Below, piece by piece: positions 34,679 through 45,067 of a stretch of 64,000 nt of DNA. Source of the stretch: Streptomyces sp. JHA26 (GTDB taxonomy: Bacteria; Actinomycetota; Actinomycetes; Streptomycetales; Streptomycetaceae). Under the pieces are notes generated by a model that searched no databases, was not told the origin of the DNA, and saw nothing but the letters and a program-made list of their open reading frames with translations. The position numbers were made by a program, and so were the translations under genes. Location of the stretch: NCBI RefSeq assembly GCF_002005565.1, contig NZ_BDJC01000014.1, positions 62,001 to 126,000 of the forward strand, written 5' to 3'. Positions within the stretch are counted from its first letter, which is position 1; each line of letters opens with the position of its first letter.

Positions 34679-35656
34679 GTGAGTACCCCAAGCGCCACCC
34701 CCGGCACCCCGTCCCCGGCTGCCGCCGCGCCCGCCGTCGGCCACGCGCCCGCGCCGGACGGTGCGCCGGGCGGGCGGTTCGGCTCCCTCGGGCCGGTCGG
34801 TCTGGTCCTCGCCGGTGGGCTCTCCGTGCAGTTCGGCGCCGCGCTGGCGGTGAGCCTCATGCCCCGGGCCGGTGCCCTCGGTGTGGTGACCCTGCGGCTG
34901 GTCGTGGCCGCCGTCGTCCTGCTCCTGGTCTGCCGTCCCCGGCTGCGCGGCCACTCCCGGGCCGACTGGGGCACGGTCGTCGTCTTCGGCATCGCCATGG
35001 CCGGCATGAACGGCCTCTTCTACCAGGCCGTCGACCGCATCCCCCTCGGCCCCGCCGTCACCCTGGAGGTGCTCGGCCCGCTCGCCCTGTCCGTCCTCGC
35101 CTCCCGCCGCGCGGTCAACCTGGTCTGGGCCGCGCTCGCCCTGGCCGGCGTCTTCCTGCTCGGAGGCGGCGGCTTCGACGGCCTCGACCCGGCCGGCACC
35201 GCCTTCGCGCTGGGGGCGGGCGCGATGTGGGCGGCGTACATCGTCTTCAGCGCACGCACCGGGCGCCGGTTCCCGCAGGCCGACGGGCTGGCCCTCGCCA
35301 TGGCGGTCGGCGCGGTGCTCTTCCTGCCGCTGGGCATCGCCGAGTCGGGGGCCGAACTGGTCGACCCCGTGACGCTCGGGCTGGGCGCCGGGGTGGCCCT
35401 GCTCTCCTCCGTCCTGCCGTACACCCTCGAACTGCTCGCGCTGCGGCGCCTGCCCGCACCGACCTTCGCCATCCTCATGAGCCTGGAGCCCGCCATCGCC
35501 GCGACGGCCGGTTTCCTCGTCCTCGACCAGGCCCTGTCCGCCCCCCAGGCCGCCGCCATCGCCCTGGTCGTCGCGGCGAGCATGGGCGCGGTGCGGACGC
35601 AGGTGGGGCGCCGGGCCGCAGGGCGCCGGACCGAGCCACTGCCCGACACCCCCTAA
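34679..35656 (+). CDS. EamA/DMT family transporter
   Basis: 325 residues from GTG at 34679; ATG 34595 in frame would add 28 residues. Ten hydrophobic segments form two EamA repeats, with typical MNGLFYQAVDRIPLGPAVTLEVLGPL and LPAPTFAILMSLEPAIAATAGFLVLDQ. This group (RhtA-like) exports amino acids or small metabolites. Preceded by a possible promoter with an inverted repeat; transcribed away from the NUDIX gene. Confidence 0.87.
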   Translation: MSTPSATPGTPSPAAAAPAVGHAPAPDGAPGGRFGSLGPVGLVLAGGLSVQFGAALAVSLMPRAGALGVVTLRLVVAAVVLLLVCRPRLRGHSRADWGTVVVFGIAMAGMNGLFYQAVDRIPLGPAVTLEVLGPLALSVLASRRAVNLVWAALALAGVFLLGGGGFDGLDPAGTAFALGAGAMWAAYIVFSARTGRRFPQADGLALAMAVGAVLFLPLGIAESGAELVDPVTLGLGAGVALLSSVLPYTLELLALRRLPAPTFAILMSLEPAIAATAGFLVLDQALSAPQAAAIALVVAASMGAVRTQVGRRAAGRRTEPLPDTP

Positions 35657-35697
35657 CCCGACGCCCTCCGGCCCGACGGTCCCGGCCCGGCGCCCTG

Positions 35698-35961
35698 TCA
35701 GAGGCTGCGGGCGGTGACGTCGCCGTGGGAGGTGGTCGCGCGGATCGCCAGGGTGGCGCCGTCGCCGCTGTTCACCAGGGCGACCTCGCCCAGGCGTCCG
35801 ACGCCCCGGAACCCGGCGGCGGACGTCTTCGCCTCGACGCGGGAGCCGGCGGGCGGCTGCACGGTCACCTCCACGGCCCCGGAGTCACCCGCGGCACCGC
35901 CGTCGGACCCCGCCGACGCGCCCGGGCCGGACGGTCCCGAGGACACCGGCCGCCCCGGCAT
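35698..35961 (-). pseudogene. Internally deleted remnant of a DUF4097-type protein
   Basis: An 87-codon frame from ATG at 35961. It holds VEVTVQPPAGSRVEAKTSAA and RGVGRLGEVAL, like an N-terminal DUF4097 strand block, directly followed by a sequence resembling the family C-terminus (HGDVTARSL). Intact family members are about 200-280 residues, so most of the central beta-helix is missing. Upstream there is only a 51-nt gap to the divergent kinase gene. It may instead be a short functional protein, but deletion is the simpler reading. Confidence 0.55.
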
Positions 35962-36012
35962 CGCATAGGCTGCGTGCCTGGTCAGCTCATCGGGATCATG
36001 GGGAGGGAACCG

Positions 36013-37776
36013 ATGAACCACACGGCCGAGGTCTTCCAGCCCTTGCAGGACGACGATCCGCGCACGGTGGCCGGTTACCGTCTCGCGGCCCGGCTCGGAG
36101 CGGGCGGCATGGGACGGGTCTACCTCTCGCACACCCGGGGCGGCCGGCCCGTGGCCGTCAAGGTCGTACGGTCGGAACTGGCCGACGACCCGACCTTCCG
36201 GCGGCGCTTCGGCCGGGAGATCAAGGCGGCCCGCAGGGTGAAGGGCGCCTACACCGCCGAACTGATCGACGCCGACCCGGACGGCGTGCCGCCCTGGCTG
36301 GCCACGCTGTACGTGCCCGGGCCCTCCCTGTCGGGCGCCGTCGCCCGGAGCGGGCCGCTGCCGGTGCCCGCGGTGCTGTGGCTGATGGCGGGCGTCGCCG
36401 AGGCGCTGCAGGCCATCCACGGCGCGGGCATCGTGCACCGGGACCTCAAGCCGGCGAACGTGCTGCTGGCCGCCGACGGCCCGCGCGTCATCGACTTCGG
36501 CATCTCGCTCGCCGCCGACAGCACCGCGCACACCGCCACGGGCACCACCATCGGCACGCCCCAGTACATGGCCCCCGAGCAGGCATCCGGCGGCGATGTC
36601 ACGGCGGCCACCGACGTCTTCTCGCTCGGGCAGACGGCCGCCTTCGCGGCCCTGGGCAGGCCGCTGTACGGCGACGGCCCGGCCGCCACCGTGCTGTACC
36701 GGATCGTCCACTCCGAGCCCGACCTGTCCGACCTGCCCGAGCGCCTGCGCACCCTGCTCGGCCGGTGCCTGGCCGCCGACCCGGAGGCTCGGGCCACCCC
36801 GGCGGAGATCGTCGAGTGGTGCCGCCGGGAGCTGGGCCGGGACGGCGGGGAGGACACCGGGCCCGCCGTGTGGCGGGAGATCGCCGGGCCGCCGGTGACG
36901 GTTCCGCCGCCGGTCGCGGCCACGGGACCGGCGACCGCCGCGGCTCCGGCAGCCGCCCCGGGTTCCACCGCGGTGCACACGGCCCCGTGGACCGCGCCGT
37001 ACGGGACCGCCCCGGCACCCTGGCAGGCCACCTCCGGGCCCTGGCCGGGCGCCGCCGGACCGGGAGGCCCGTTCGCCCCGCAGCAGCCGGTCGGGCCGGA
37101 GGAGCGCAAGCGCCGCAGGAGACGCGCCGCCCTGATCTCGGCAGCCGCCGTCGTCGCATGCGGCCTGGTGATCGCGGCGGGGTCGGCACTCCTGGACGCG
37201 GCGGGCCGGGGCTTCGACCGGGCCCGGGACGCGGCCGCGTCGGCGGCGGCATCCGAGTCCGTGTCCGGTACGCCCCGTCCGGTGGCGGAGGGGTCCGCGG
37301 CGGGCGGGGAGGCCGCGCCGTCGACCGGGCCGGGTGCGGCCTCGTCCGCCGACGCGTCGCACACGGAGCCCGACGGTCCCGCGGCCGGGACCACGGCACC
37401 GGTGGCCCACGCCTACATCGCCCCGTTGCTGAAGGGCGACAACTCGCTGATCCTCCACAACGGCGAGGAGAGCAAGGACCGCAAGGGGGACATCCGCTTC
37501 GGCTGCGAGTCGGTGGGCTGTGAGCTGACGAGCGACACCAGCGTGATCGTCCTGGTCCCCGACGATCCGGGTGCCACCTACGAGACGTGCCGCGACCTGA
37601 CCTCCGGCACGAACGGCTCGCACGAGCTTCCCCTGGCCGCGGCGTCGGCAGGCAGCGAGATCTGCGTCAGGCATCGCAACGGCGACATCGCGCTGATGGT
37701 CGTCCAGACCAAGTCGACCGCCATGCCGGAGATGGGCTTCCTCACCTTCGACCTGACGGTCTGGCCGGCCGGGTGA
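36013..37776 (+). CDS. Transmembrane serine/threonine protein kinase
   Basis: 587 residues from ATG at 36013. Kinase domain about residues 20-280: glycine loop GAGGMGRVYL, VAVKVV lysine, HRDLKPANV near 141, DFG near 159, GTPQYMAPEQ. A Pro/Ala-rich juxtamembrane region, a basic RKRRRRR stop-transfer flank, one membrane helix at about 375-395 and a roughly 190-residue extracellular part with several cysteines follow. It lacks PASTA repeats, so it is unlike PknB. Signal and targets unknown. Confidence 0.93.
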   Translation: MNHTAEVFQPLQDDDPRTVAGYRLAARLGAGGMGRVYLSHTRGGRPVAVKVVRSELADDPTFRRRFGREIKAARRVKGAYTAELIDADPDGVPPWLATLYVPGPSLSGAVARSGPLPVPAVLWLMAGVAEALQAIHGAGIVHRDLKPANVLLAADGPRVIDFGISLAADSTAHTATGTTIGTPQYMAPEQASGGDVTAATDVFSLGQTAAFAALGRPLYGDGPAATVLYRIVHSEPDLSDLPERLRTLLGRCLAADPEARATPAEIVEWCRRELGRDGGEDTGPAVWREIAGPPVTVPPPVAATGPATAAAPAAAPGSTAVHTAPWTAPYGTAPAPWQATSGPWPGAAGPGGPFAPQQPVGPEERKRRRRRAALISAAAVVACGLVIAAGSALLDAAGRGFDRARDAAASAAASESVSGTPRPVAEGSAAGGEAAPSTGPGAASSADASHTEPDGPAAGTTAPVAHAYIAPLLKGDNSLILHNGEESKDRKGDIRFGCESVGCELTSDTSVIVLVPDDPGATYETCRDLTSGTNGSHELPLAAASAGSEICVRHRNGDIALMVVQTKSTAMPEMGFLTFDLTVWPAG

Positions 37777-37830
37777 CCGTGCGGGGGTGAAGCCGTCCCG
37801 CGACGGACCCCGCGACGCCCGTCGCGAAAA

Positions 37831-37852
37831 ATCATGCAAGCATGCTTGATTG
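37831..37852. promoter_or_regulatory. Candidate TetR operator before the catabolic operon
   Basis: CAAGCATGCTTG (37837-37848) is a perfect 12-bp palindrome inside an AT-richer stretch with outer AATCA/TGATT, 72 bp before the first gene. It resembles operators of TetR-family regulators; the operon ends with a TetR gene. Confidence 0.6.
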
Positions 37853-37919
37853 TTAATCCCCGCCCTGCCATGCTCCCCCACACCGCCCCGCACATCGCCG
37901 TGCCCGAGGGGAGCGCCCC

Positions 37920-38714
37920 GTGTCCGACCCGACGTCCGTGATCGACGACCTGCGCGAGGAGAGCGAGGAACTCGACGCGCTGGTGGCCATGTTGAACCCG
38001 GAGGAGTGGCGGACGGCCACCCCGGCACCCGGCTGGACGATCGCCCACCAGATCGCCCACCTCAACTGGACCGACCGGGCCGCCCTGGTCGCCGTCACCG
38101 ACGCGGACGGCTTCCAGGCGCTGGTGGACAGGGCCCTCGCCGCACCCGGCACCTTCGTCGACGAGGGCGCGGAGGAAGGCGCCCGGCAGACCCCCGCCGA
38201 GCTGCTGACCGCCTGGCGCAAGGACCGCGCCGCCCTCGACGAGGCCCTGCGCGCCGCCGCCCCCGGCGCCCGCTTCCCCTGGTACGGCCCGCCCATGGCC
38301 ACCGCCTCCATGGCCACCGCCCGGCTGATGGAGACCTGGGCCCACGGCCTCGACGTCGCCGAGGCGCTCGGTGCGACGCGCCCGCCCACCGGCCGCCTGC
38401 GGCACATCGCCCGCATCGGCGTGCGCACCCGGGACTTCGCCTACGCCGCCCACGGCCTCACCCCGCCCGCCGAGCCGTTCCGCGTCGAACTCACCGGCCC
38501 CGGCGGCGACCCGTGGACGTACGGCCCCGAGGACGCCACCCAGCGCGTCACCGGCCCCGCCCTCGACTTCTGCCTCCTGGTCACCCAGCGCGCCCACCGC
38601 GCCGACCTCGCCCTGACCGCCGAGGGCCCGGACGCCGACCGCTGGCTGGACATCGCCCAGGCCTTCGCCGGACCGCCGGGAGCCGGACGCCCGCCGAAGG
38701 GAACCGCCGAGTGA
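37920..38714 (+). CDS. TIGR03084 family metal-binding protein (mycothiol maleylpyruvate isomerase-like)
   Basis: 264 residues from GTG at 37920. DinB-like N-terminal domain with [18 protein letters not shown] holding the metal-binding His residues, [14 protein letters not shown] with a third His, then a C-terminal SCP2-like part ([21 protein letters not shown]). First gene of the operon, overlapping the next by GTGA. TIGR03084 members regularly precede AtuA genes; the reaction is unknown. Confidence 0.9.
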   Translation: MSDPTSVIDDLREESEELDALVAMLNPEEWRTATPAPGWTIAHQIAHLNWTDRAALVAVTDADGFQALVDRALAAPGTFVDEGAEEGARQTPAELLTAWRKDRAALDEALRAAAPGARFPWYGPPMATASMATARLMETWAHGLDVAEALGATRPPTGRLRHIARIGVRTRDFAYAAHGLTPPAEPFRVELTGPGGDPWTYGPEDATQRVTGPALDFCLLVTQRAHRADLALTAEGPDADRWLDIAQAFAGPPGAGRPPKGTAE

Positions 38715-40377
38715 GCGTCCTGCGCGTCGGCAACGCCTCCGGCTTCTACGGCGACCGCTTCGACGCGATGCGCGAGATGCTCACCGACGGCCCCCTGGAC
38801 GTCCTCACCGGCGACTACCTCGCCGAGCTGACCATGCTCATCCTCGGCCGCGACCGGCTCAAGGACCCCGGCGCCGGATACGCCCGCACCTTCCTGCGCC
38901 AGCTGGAGGAGTGCCTCGGCCTCGTCCACGAGCGGGGCGTGAAGATCGTCACCAACGCCGGCGGGCTCAACCCCGCCGGACTCGCCGACGCCGTGCGGGC
39001 GCTGGCCGGCCGGCTCGGCATCCCCGTCCGGGTCGCGCACGTCGAGGGCGACGACCTCACCGCCGCCCACCCGGGCACCCTGGCCGCGCACGCCTACCTC
39101 GGCGGCTTCGGCATCGCCGCGTGCCTGCGGGCCGGCGCGGACGTGGTCGTCACGGGCCGCGTCACCGACGCCGCCCTGGTCACCGGGCCCGCCGCCGCGC
39201 ACTTCGGCTGGGCGCCGACGGAGTACGACCGGCTCGCGGGCGCGGTCGTCGCCGGGCACGTGCTGGAGTGCGGGGCGCAGGCGACCGGCGGCAACTACGC
39301 CTTCTTCCGGGACGGCGACGTCCGGCGTCCCGGCTTCCCGCTCGCCGAGCTGCACGCCGACGGCACCTCGGTGATCACCAAGCACGACGGCACCGGCGGC
39401 TTCGTCGACGTGGGCACGGTCACCGCCCAACTGCTGTACGAGACGGACGGCGCCCGGTACGCGGGACCGGACGTCACCGCCCGGCTGGACACCGTACGGC
39501 TCGCCCAGGACGGGCCCGACCGGGTCAGGATCGAGGGCGTGCGCGGCGAGGCGCCGCCCCCCACCCTCAAGGTCGGCCTGAACCGCCTCGGCGGCTTCCG
39601 GGGCGAGGTCGCCTTCGTGCTCACCGGCCTCGACGTCGAGGCCAAGGCCGCCCTCGTGCGGGCGCAGATGGAGCCCGCCCTCGCCGAGGCCGCCGACGTC
39701 CGCTGGGACCTGGTCCGCACCGACCGGCCGGACGCGCCGACCGAGGAGACGGCGAGCGCGCTGCTGCGGCTGGTCGTCCGCGACGCCGACCAGCAGGCCG
39801 TCGGGCGGACGCTGAGCGGGGCCGCGATCGAGCTGGCCCTCGCGAGCTACCCGGGCTTCCACGTGACCGCGCCCCCCGGCAAGGGCACCCCCTACGGCGT
39901 CTTCGAGGCCGTCCACGTCCCGCAGGACACCGTCGAGCACGTGGCGGTCCTGCCCGACGGGCGCCGGACGGCGATCCCCCCGGCGCGGGACTCCGCCACC
40001 CTCACCGCCGTACCGGAACCGGACCTTCCCGAACCGCTGCCGCCGGGGCCCGTGCGCCGCGCCCCCCTCGGCCTGGTCGCCGGGGCCCGCAGCGGCGACA
40101 AGGGCGGCGACGCCAACGTCGGCGTGTGGGCCCGCACCGACGACGCCTGGCGCTGGCTCGCCCACGCACTGACCGCCGGCCGGTTCCGGGAGCTGATCCC
40201 CGAGGCCCGCGACCTGCCCGTCACCCGGCACGTCCTGCCGAACCTGCGCGCCCTGAACTTCACGGTCGGGTCGATCCTCGGCGAGGGCGTCGCCGCGCAG
40301 GCCCGCTTCGACCCGCAGGCCAAGGCGCTCGGCGAGTGGCTGCGCGCCCGCCACCTGGACATCCCGGAGGTACTCCT

Positions 40378-40381
<4 letters not shown>
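38711..40381 (+). CDS. Acyclic terpene utilisation AtuA-like protein (DUF1446 plus C-terminal domain)
   Basis: 556 residues from GTG at 38711. DUF1446 features: [16 protein letters not shown] start, [48 protein letters not shown] and [13 protein letters not shown]. The last ~110 residues ([17 protein letters not shown]) match the AtuA C-terminal domain. AtuA is required for acyclic terpene degradation in Pseudomonas, but its reaction is unresolved. Coupled by GTGA overlaps on both sides. Confidence 0.92.
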
Positions 40382-41976
<1,595 letters not shown>

Positions 41977-41984
41977 GGTTCCCC

Positions 41985-43838
41985 GTGATCAGCACCGTCC
42001 TCGTCGCCAACCGCGGCGAGATCGCCTGCCGCATCTTCCGCACCTGCCAGGAGTCCGGCGTCCGGACGGTCGCCGTGCACTCGGACGCCGACGAGAACGC
42101 CCTCCACACACGCGTGGCCGACGCCGCGGTACGACTGCCGGGAACGGCGCCCTCCGACACCTACCTGCGCGGCGACCTGATCGTGAAGGCCGCCCTCGCG
42201 GCCGGCGCCGACGCCGTGCACCCCGGCTACGGCTTCCTCTCCGAGAACGCCGACTTCGCGCGCGCCGTCACCGACGCGGGCCTGACCTGGATCGGGCCGC
42301 CGCCCGAGGCCATCGCGGCGATGGCGTCCAAGACCCGCGCCAAGGAACTGATGGGCCTCGCGCCCCTGGACCGGGACGCGGTCACCGAGGCCGACCTGCC
42401 GGTGCTGGTCAAGGCCGCGGCGGGCGGTGGCGGACGCGGCATGCGCGTCGTCCGGCGCCTGGCGGACCTCGACGCCGCGCTGACCGCCGCGCGCGCGGAG
42501 GCGGCGAGCGCCTTCGGGGACGGCGAGGTGTTCGTCGAGCCCTACGTGGAGAACGGCCGCCACGTCGAGGTGCAGGTCCTCGCCGACACGCACGGCACGG
42601 TGTGGACGCTCGGCACCCGCGACTGCTCCCTCCAGCGCCGCCACCAGAAGGTGATCGAGGAGGCCCCGGCGCCCGGTCTCACCGAGGAGCTGACGGAGGA
42701 ACTCCACACGCTGGCCGTCCGGGCCGCCCGCGCCGTCGACTACGTCGGCGCCGGCACCGTCGAGTTCCTCGTCGCCGACGGCAGGGCCCACTTCCTGGAG
42801 ATGAACACCCGCCTCCAGGTCGAACACCCCGTCACCGAAGCCGTGTACGGCATCGACCTGGTCGCCCTCCAGCTCCGGATCGCCGAGGGCCACGCCCTCG
42901 AACCCGACCCGCCGCCCGCCCGCGGCCACGCCGTCGAGGCCCGCCTGTACGCCGAGGACCCGGCGCAGGACTGGGCCCCGCAGACCGGCCGCCTGCACCG
43001 CCTCGCCGTCCCCGACGGCATCCGCCTGGACACCGGCTGCACCGACGGCGACGACATCGGCGTCCACTACGACCCGATGCTCGCCAAGGCCGTCGCCCAC
43101 GCCCCCACCCGCGCAGAAGCCGTCCGCCGGCTCGCCGGCGCGCTGGAACGGGCGGCGATCCACGGCCCGGTCACCAACCGGGACCTCCTCGTCCGCTCCC
43201 TGCGCCACGAGGAGTTCGCCTCCGCCCGCATGGACACCGGCTTCTACGACCGTCACCTCGCCGCCCTCACCGCGCCCGCCCCCGATCCCCTCGCCCCGCT
43301 GGCCGCCGCCCTCGCCGACGCCCACGGCCGCTCCCGGTTCGGCGGCTGGCGCAACGTCCCGTCACAGCCGCAGGTCAAGCGGTACGCCCTGGCGGGCGAG
43401 GAACACGAGGTCCGCTACCACCACACCCGCGACGGCCTCGCCGCCGACGGCGTCCGCGTCGTCCACGCCGACGCCCGCCTGGTCGTCCTGGAGGCCGACG
43501 GCGTCCGGCGCCGCTACGAGATCGCCCGCTACGGCGACCGGGTCCACGTGAACACCACCGTCCTCACCGCCCTGCCCCGCTTCCCCGCCCCCACCGCCCG
43601 GCACGCCCCCGGCTCCCTCCTCGCCCCCATGCCCGGCACGGTCGTCCGCGTCGCGGAGGGCCTGACCGAGGGCGCGGCCGTCCGGGCGGGCCAGCCCCTG
43701 CTATGGCTGGAGGCGATGAAGATGGAACACGAGATCACCGCCCCGGTCACCGGCACGCTGAGCGCTCTCGACGCCGAGCCCGGCAGACAGGTGGAGGTCG
43801 GCGCCCTCTTGGCCGTGGTCGACGGGGACGCCGGTTAG
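41985..43838 (+). CDS. Biotin carboxylase/biotin carrier (alpha) subunit of acyl-CoA carboxylase
   Basis: 617 residues from GTG at 41985. Biotin carboxylase N-domain (LVANRGEIACRIFRTCQE), ATP-grasp with KAAAGGGGRGMRVV and EMNTRLQVEHPVTE, a C-domain, then a carrier domain with the biotinylation motif EAMKMEH near residue 577. The loop between the SKTRAKELM helix and the ATP-grasp strand is shorter than usual. Partner of the adjacent beta subunit. Its stop lies in a dispersed intergenic repeat. Confidence 0.93.
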   Translation: MISTVLVANRGEIACRIFRTCQESGVRTVAVHSDADENALHTRVADAAVRLPGTAPSDTYLRGDLIVKAALAAGADAVHPGYGFLSENADFARAVTDAGLTWIGPPPEAIAAMASKTRAKELMGLAPLDRDAVTEADLPVLVKAAAGGGGRGMRVVRRLADLDAALTAARAEAASAFGDGEVFVEPYVENGRHVEVQVLADTHGTVWTLGTRDCSLQRRHQKVIEEAPAPGLTEELTEELHTLAVRAARAVDYVGAGTVEFLVADGRAHFLEMNTRLQVEHPVTEAVYGIDLVALQLRIAEGHALEPDPPPARGHAVEARLYAEDPAQDWAPQTGRLHRLAVPDGIRLDTGCTDGDDIGVHYDPMLAKAVAHAPTRAEAVRRLAGALERAAIHGPVTNRDLLVRSLRHEEFASARMDTGFYDRHLAALTAPAPDPLAPLAAALADAHGRSRFGGWRNVPSQPQVKRYALAGEEHEVRYHHTRDGLAADGVRVVHADARLVVLEADGVRRRYEIARYGDRVHVNTTVLTALPRFPAPTARHAPGSLLAPMPGTVVRVAEGLTEGAAVRAGQPLLWLEAMKMEHEITAPVTGTLSALDAEPGRQVEVGALLAVVDGDAG

Positions 43839-43870
43839 GGGCGCGGGGAACTGCGCGACCAGCCACGACG
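43836..43870 (+). repeat. Dispersed Streptomyces intergenic repeat (GGGGCGCGGGGAACTGCGCG type)
   Basis: TAGGGGCGCGGGGAACTGCG followed by CGACCAGCCACGACG directly after the biotin carboxylase stop codon. This sequence is a very common intergenic motif in Streptomyces chromosomes (recalled, not searched). It is the only such copy in the window and interrupts an otherwise tightly packed operon. Confidence 0.7.
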
Positions 43871-43893
43871 AGACCCGCAGACGAAGGAGCCGC

Positions 43894-45039
43894 ATGACCC
43901 CCGTACTCGAATCCGAAGAGCACAAGTCCCTCCGCGAAGCGGTATCGGCCTTCGCCAGAAGCCACCCCCGAACCCTCGGCACCGACACCCGCCAGTTCTG
44001 GCAGCAGGCCGCCAAGCTCGGCTACATCGGCGTCAACCTGCCGGAGGCCTACGGCGGAGGCGGCGGCGGCATCACCGAACTCTCGCTCGTTCTCGAAGAG
44101 ATGGGCGCCGTCGGCAATCCACTGCTCATGATGATCGTCTCCCCGGCGATCTGCGGCACCGTCATCGCCCGCTTCGGCACCGAGGCCCAGAAGCGGGAGT
44201 GGCTCCCCGCCCTCGCCGACGGCAGCCGCCTGATGGCCTTCGGCATCACCGAACCCGACGCCGGCTCCAACAGCCACCGCATCACCACCACCGCCCGCCG
44301 CGACCCGGCGACCGGGGACTGGCTGCTCACCGGCCGCAAGGTCTTCGTCTCCGGCGTCGACATCGCCGACGCCACCCTCGTCGTCGGCCGCACCGAGGAC
44401 GCCCGCACCGGCAGGCTCAAGCCCTGCCTGTTCATCGTCCCGCGCGACGCGGAGGGCTTTGGGCGGCGCCCCATCGACATGGAACTCGACGCCGCCGAGA
44501 AGCAGTTCGAGCTGACCCTCGACGACGTCCGGCTGCCCGCCGGCGCGCTCGTCGGCGACGAGGACGCCGGCCTCCTCCAGCTCTTCGCCGGCCTCAACCC
44601 CGAGCGCGTCATGACCGCCGCCTTCGCGATCGGCATGGGCCGCCACGCACTCGCCAAAGCCGTCGCGTACGCCCGCGAACGCACCGTCTGGAAGACCCCC
44701 ATCGGCGCCCACCAGGCCATCGCCCACCCCCTCGCCCAGGCCCACATCGACCTCGAACTCGCCCGCCTGATGATGCAGAAGGCCGCCCACCTCTACGACG
44801 CCGGCGACGACACGGCCGCCGGCGAGGCCGCCAACATGGCCAAGTACGCGGCCGGCGAGGCCTGTGCGAAGGCCGTCGACCAGGCCGTGCACACCCTCGG
44901 CGGCAACGGCCTCACCCGCGAGTACGGACTCGCCCGGCTGGTAACGGCCTCGCGCGTGGCGCGTATCGCCCCGGTGAGCCGGGAGATGATCCTCAACTAC
45001 GTCTCCCACCAGACCCTGGGCCTGCCCAAGTCGTACTAG
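43894..45039 (+). CDS. Acyl-CoA dehydrogenase, probably branched-chain/isovaleryl-type
   Basis: 381 residues from ATG at 43894. FAD-binding features: MAFGITEPDAGSNSHRITTTA, LLTGRKVFVSGVDIAD, HTLGGNGLTREYGLARL. The usual C-terminal catalytic Glu (YEGT) is replaced by APVS. Instead Glu237 in LNPERVM sits where isovaleryl- and long-chain-acyl-CoA dehydrogenases place theirs. In the pathway it would make the 2,3-enoyl-CoA before carboxylation. Confidence 0.92.
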   Translation: MTPVLESEEHKSLREAVSAFARSHPRTLGTDTRQFWQQAAKLGYIGVNLPEAYGGGGGGITELSLVLEEMGAVGNPLLMMIVSPAICGTVIARFGTEAQKREWLPALADGSRLMAFGITEPDAGSNSHRITTTARRDPATGDWLLTGRKVFVSGVDIADATLVVGRTEDARTGRLKPCLFIVPRDAEGFGRRPIDMELDAAEKQFELTLDDVRLPAGALVGDEDAGLLQLFAGLNPERVMTAAFAIGMGRHALAKAVAYARERTVWKTPIGAHQAIAHPLAQAHIDLELARLMMQKAAHLYDAGDDTAAGEAANMAKYAAGEACAKAVDQAVHTLGGNGLTREYGLARLVTASRVARIAPVSREMILNYVSHQTLGLPKSY

Positions 45040-45067
45040 GCCGTTCCCGGACGGCGTTGGAGGAACC

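Noticed and set aside
35227..37776. 849-codon extension of the kinase frame upstream of 36013
   Set aside because: The upstream part is an antisense/out-of-frame reading of the EamA gene and the DUF4097 remnant; kinase homology begins right after ATG 36013.
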